NCBI GenBank assembly: GCA_943325595.2 | Contig: CALPQA020000098.1 | Location: 1-6,884 of the forward strand | Direction of reading: 5' to 3' | Source: Auritidibacter sp. Marseille-P8566 | Lineage (GTDB): Bacteria > Bacteroidota > Bacteroidia > Flavobacteriales > Flavobacteriaceae | DNA length: 6,884 bases | In this document: piece after piece, positions 5,934 to 6,884 of the stretch | Numbering within the stretch: the stretch's first letter is position 1 | How the letters are laid out: each line of letters opens with the position of its first letter | Notes under the pieces: model-generated | What the model was told of the DNA's origin: nothing | What the model saw: only the letters and a program-made list of their open reading frames with translations | The model's database searches: none | Program-made: the position numbers and the translations under genes

Positions 5934-5955
5934 AAATTGCAATTTTCAGCAATTT
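5934..5955. repeat. Palindrome and overlapping inverted repeat before atpF
   Basis: AAATTGCAATTT (5934-5945) is a perfect 12-base palindrome. Its left part, AAATTGC (5934-5940), can also pair with GCAATTT at 5949-5955 to form a 7-base stem with an 8-base loop. The element lies between the atpE hairpin and the A/T-only leader of atpF. It could be a protein-binding site or a second weak RNA hairpin guarding the 5' end of a processed atpF message, but AT-rich sequence makes chance palindromes common. Confidence 0.3.
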
Positions 5956-5984
5956 AAAAGAATAATAATTTATAATTATATATA

Positions 5985-6485
5985 ATGGAAAAGTTAATAA
6001 ATGATTTTTCGTTTGGTTTGTTTATCTGGCAGGTACTAATATTTGTTGGGTTAATATTCTTATTAAAAAAATTCGCTTGGAAACCAATTCTTGACGCAGT
6101 TAATGAAAGAGAAGACGGAATCAAAAACGCATTACAATCTGCTGAAAACGCAAGAAAAGAAATGCAAAATTTGCAAGCAGACAACCAACGTGTTTTACAA
6201 GAAGCAAGACTAGAGCGTGACAATATGCTTAAAGATGCTCGTGAAATGAAAGAAAAAATGGTTGCTGATGCAAAAAATGAAGCACAAGCACAAGGTTTAA
6301 AAATGATTGAGCAAGCGAAAGCAGCAATCGAAGGTGAAAAAAATGCTGCATTGGCAGAATTGAAATCACAAGTTGCTACGTTGTCATTAGAAATTGCTGA
6401 GAAATTATTAAAAGACGAACTGTCTAACAAAGAAGCCCAAGTAAAATTGGTTGAAAAAATGTTAGGTGACGCTAAATTAAACTAA
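5985..6485 (+). CDS. atpF: ATP synthase Fo subunit b (AtpF)
   Basis: Subunit b is the peripheral stalk protein that holds F1 against rotation. The 166-residue length is close to the E. coli protein. One N-terminal membrane helix (about 9-28) is followed by the conserved FAWKPI segment (30-35). A long, charged, heptad-like coiled coil then runs from about 38 to 140 with many Ala, Glu, Lys and Gln residues, and a short C-terminal segment (EIAEKLLKDEL, 136-146) would contact the delta subunit and F1. A single b gene precedes atpH with no b' paralogue, so the stalk should be a homodimer. The start follows 24 bases of pure A/T (5961-5984) with no Shine-Dalgarno sequence, and the gene is separated from atpE by a hairpin. 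It ends one base before the ATG of atpH, so the two are almost certainly translated from one message. Confidence 0.96.
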   Translation: MEKLINDFSFGLFIWQVLIFVGLIFLLKKFAWKPILDAVNEREDGIKNALQSAENARKEMQNLQADNQRVLQEARLERDNMLKDAREMKEKMVADAKNEAQAQGLKMIEQAKAAIEGEKNAALAELKSQVATLSLEIAEKLLKDELSNKEAQVKLVEKMLGDAKLN

Positions 6486-6486
6486 T

Positions 6487-6884
6487 ATGTCAGGAATTAG
6501 AGCCGCAATTCGTTATGCCAAAGCCATTTTAGAAATAGCCGATTCCAAAGGAGTTACTTCTGAAGTGGGAGCAGACATGACTTTGATTGCATCAACAATT
6601 ACAGGAAATTTAGAATTGACACATTTTATTCAAAATCCTTTGATTACTACAGATATTAAAAAAAATGTAGTTTCAGAAGTTTTTGCATCGGTTAATCCCG
6701 TAACAAAAAGTCTTTTTCATTTGTTATTTGAAAATAAAAGATTTGAAATTTTAGCCGCAATAGCAGTTGAATATAACAATTTATTTGATGTAATGAATGG
6801 AGTTGAAGTTGCAAAAGTTACTACAGCTTTCCCAATGGATGCCGAATTAGAAGCAAAAGTATTGGCTAAAATAGCGACTTTTTC
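6487..6884 (+). CDS. atpH: ATP synthase F1 subunit delta (AtpH), N-terminal part
   Basis: The gene is open to the window end: 132 codons are present, and about 45 would be expected beyond, given the usual length of about 175-180. The delta (OSCP) subunit sits on top of F1 and binds the b stalk. The family pattern is clear: RAAIRYAKAILEIA (5-18) matches the N-terminal 'RYA.AL...A' helix. NPLIT...K (50-59), LFHLLFENKRFEILAAI (76-92) and VEVAKVTTAFPM (106-117) match the later conserved segments of the helical domain and the start of the C-terminal domain. The start ATG at 6487 follows the atpF stop by one base. The expected next genes are atpA and atpG, beyond the window. Identification is secure. 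Confidence 0.95.
   Translation, partial: MSGIRAAIRYAKAILEIADSKGVTSEVGADMTLIASTITGNLELTHFIQNPLITTDIKKNVVSEVFASVNPVTKSLFHLLFENKRFEILAAIAVEYNNLFDVMNGVEVAKVTTAFPMDAELEAKVLAKIATF

Noticed and set aside
5954..6430. Minus-strand reading frame of 158 codons opposite atpF
   Set aside because: It is antisense to the coiled-coil of atpF, whose biased codons produce a Ser/Phe/Ala-rich mirror. It has no recognisable domain, and the plus-strand product is unmistakable.

Overview
This AT-rich window comes from a member of the Bacteroidota, most likely a Flavobacterium-type member of the Flavobacteriaceae. The evidence is a gliding/type IX secretion (T9SS) lipoprotein of the SprE/PorW type, an ATP synthase subunit a with a signal peptide and a long N-terminal extension, a TAnnTTTG promoter element, start codons without Shine-Dalgarno sequences, and a dispersed intergenic repeat of a kind I remember from flavobacterial genomes. 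All genes lie on the + strand.

Layout. Positions 1-186 are the 3' end of an ABC transporter ATPase gene. Positions 187-463 are non-coding and hold a structured repeat (about 202-332) and a short dyad (418-433). A tightly packed group follows: sprE/porW (464-3319, TTG start), a bactofilin (3319-3738, sharing one base with sprE), atpZ (3698-3925, overlapping the bactofilin by 41 bases) and a four-helix membrane protein that may be a divergent AtpI (3938-4336). A promoter at about 4383-4411 starts the ATP synthase genes: atpB (subunit a, corrected start 4455), atpE (subunit c, 5680-5871), a strong intercistronic hairpin with a T-tract (5876-5918), atpF (subunit b, 5985-6485) and atpH (subunit delta, from 6487, cut by the window end).

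How it works together. AtpB, AtpE and AtpF form the membrane Fo sector: stator channel a, rotor ring c and peripheral stalk b. AtpH joins the stalk to F1. AtpZ and perhaps the four-helix protein assist Fo assembly or cation supply. SprE/PorW belongs to the type IX secretion and gliding machinery, and the bactofilin is a cytoskeletal polymer. Their compact arrangement with atpZ suggests co-transcription, though not necessarily a shared function.

Novelty. I see no defence system, CRISPR array, RNA gene, prophage or transposase. This is mostly a conserved housekeeping region. The parts most worth a second look are the dispersed repeat, the atpE/atpF hairpin as a stoichiometry control, the false upstream start of atpB that lies inside its own promoter, the natural His/Glu exchange in subunit a, and the overlapping sprE-bactofilin-atpZ chain.
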